From the NCBI GenBank assembly GCA_910583895.1, contig CAJTYJ010000026.1, forward strand, positions 45,544 to 51,660: a stretch of 6,117 bases of DNA. The letters run 5' to 3'. The DNA comes from an uncultured Lachnospiraceae bacterium (GTDB lineage: Bacteria; Bacillota; Clostridia; Lachnospirales; Lachnospiraceae). Position numbers and translations under genes: made by a program. Positions 5,309-6,117 of this stretch are shown piece by piece. The notes under the pieces are model-generated. The model was not told the DNA's origin, did no database searches, and worked only from the letters and a program-made list of their open reading frames with translations. How positions within the stretch are numbered: position 1 is the first letter of the stretch; each line of letters starts with the position of its first letter.

Positions 5309-6057
5309 CGCAGAAAGAGAATAGAGTATCCTATATTCTTCATTATCTCAAATATCCGCAGAAGCTGCAATGTCTCATAATATTTTCCCACAGAACCTGG
5401 TTCGATAAATAAGGTACTTCCCGTTGAGGATTTATCAATCACATTACCTTTTATTTTATATTTATATTCTTTTTTAACAGGAATACAAATATGCCCATTT
5501 CTCAGAGTACTGAAATGATCAGACAGGCTTTCCTTATTCGCCCGCATAACTGCATCCACTTTCTCCCGCATGCATCTTTCATTTCGTTCAATTTCATCCC
5601 GAAAGGATTTTAAATCTTTGGAAGCATTATCATCTATCCTGCCATTTCTAATCTGCATACCAATGGTTTCTTTTAGATGCTCCAGACACTCCAGATTCTC
5701 ATCATAATATGCCAGCGATATTTCCCATTGTTTACAACGGCTTAGATAATTCTTTAACCGCATTACAGCAACAAGGGATTTTTCCATATCTTCAAGCTGT
5801 GAAATGGATAAACCGTCTCCTTTCGCAGCCGTTTGGATGCATTCTCTAATCCCACTTAAAGAAACCAACGGCGGATTTCCGCTTTTCTCCAATAGTTCTC
5901 TGGCTTCACTTGTCTCCCTTTGCCCTGCCAGCAATTCATTCTCTGACATGATGGGAACGGTGTCCTTAATCTTTTCTTTTGCCCACTCTGTAAGCGCCAG
6001 TTCCATCCACTTCTCTTTTACCTTATCAAATTCCAATATTTTATCTGTTTGAACCAT
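5263..6057 (-). CDS. MutS2-like protein, N-terminal part (frameshifted gene)
   Basis: This frame encodes the N-terminal MutS2 core and lever region. It opens with a MutS2-like LEFDKVKEKW segment, followed by helical stretches with many Glu and Lys. Residues about 198-226 (IPVKKEYKYKIKGNVIDKSSTGSTLFIEP) closely match the conserved MutS2 lever/clamp-proximal motif with its STGSTLF-EP core. The mismatch-binding domain I of MutS1 is absent, as in all MutS2 proteins. Homology holds to residue 237 (LLRIFE); the remaining 27 residues, ending RRFWNKISV, are out-of-frame translation. The ATG at 6057 has AGGAGGG five bases upstream. In full-length MutS2 the family acts on branched DNA or stalled, collided ribosomes. 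Which role, if any, applies to this shorter relative is unknown, and without its ATPase half this fragment should not function as an ATPase. Confidence 0.82.
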   Translation of the reverse strand: MVQTDKILEFDKVKEKWMELALTEWAKEKIKDTVPIMSENELLAGQRETSEARELLEKSGNPPLVSLSGIRECIQTAAKGDGLSISQLEDMEKSLVAVMRLKNYLSRCKQWEISLAYYDENLECLEHLKETIGMQIRNGRIDDNASKDLKSFRDEIERNERCMREKVDAVMRANKESLSDHFSTLRNGHICIPVKKEYKYKIKGNVIDKSSTGSTLFIEPGSVGKYYETLQLLRIFEIMKNIGYSILFLRWWPIMRRFWNKISV

Positions 6058-6062
6058 TTTAA

Positions 6063-6069
6063 CCCTCCT
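6063..6069 (-). promoter_or_regulatory. Ribosome binding site of the MutS2-like gene
   Basis: Read on the minus strand this is AGGAGGG, five bases before the ATG at 6057, and it fixes that start. The 48 bases to the window end show no convincing -35/-10 pair, so the promoter or an upstream operon partner probably lies outside the window. Confidence 0.8.
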
Positions 6070-6117
6070 ATTACAAAAAATAATTAACTGCTTGCACTTT
6101 CATATCTGTGTACTCCA

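Larger units (their letters stand above)
4148..6057 (-). pseudogene. Whole MutS2-like gene, interrupted by a -1 frameshift near 5347
   Basis: Joining the two frames at the GAG codon at 5349-5347, as if one G were missing (FE then DNEEYRILYSLSAMVADYEE), restores an uninterrupted MutS2-like protein of 636 residues: 237 from the first frame and 399 from the second. Every ATPase motif is intact, so the lesion looks recent, or is a sequencing error. No slippery heptamer of the X XXY YYZ type lies at the junction, which argues against programmed frameshifting. In the restored protein Walker A is at about 328-335 and Walker B at about 403-408. Confidence 0.7.

Noticed and set aside
5330..5360. Programmed -1 ribosomal frameshifting in the MutS2-like gene
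   Set aside because: There is no slippery heptamer at the junction, and I see no clear stimulatory stem or pseudoknot just downstream. A mutation or sequencing error is simpler.

Overview
The window looks like a chromosomal segment from a Clostridia-type Firmicute, probably close to Lachnospiraceae. This rests on strong AGGAGG ribosome binding sites, AT-rich intergenic DNA, a small Xre-type regulator and a MutS2-like ATPase. Genus and species cannot be fixed from the sequence alone.

Left part (1-2801, minus strand): a two-gene operon of unknown function. The first gene encodes a 740-residue protein with one N-terminal membrane anchor, a large presumably extracytoplasmic region split by a very acidic linker, and a glycine/asparagine-containing C-terminal tail. 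Its stop codon overlaps the start of a 177-residue protein with seven cysteines in its first 58 residues, so the two are probably translationally coupled.

Middle (2802-3366): a 565-bp divergent control region. Near-identical outward-facing promoters lie at its two ends, and each carries an AT-rich inverted repeat between its -35 and -10 boxes. One promoter faces the membrane-protein operon and the other a TTG-started Xre-type repressor-like gene (3367-3687, plus strand). The simplest reading is that this regulator represses both itself and the operon. Between the promoters lies a compact array of three strong hairpins (3004-3128), flanked by an imperfect direct repeat of about 57 bp. No gene explains it.

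Right part (3688-6117): the regulator gene is followed by small hairpins and a perfect 16-bp-stem terminator. Converging on it from the right is a MutS2-like gene (minus strand, 6057 to 4148) interrupted by a -1 frameshift at about 5347. If repaired it would encode 636 residues with intact MutS ATPase motifs and a KOW-like segment but no C-terminal Smr nuclease. A nested hairpin lies immediately after its stop codon.

The best candidates for something undescribed are the regulator/membrane-protein/Cys-rich-protein module and the hairpin array inside its control region. No defence, toxin or secretion function can be assigned from sequence alone.
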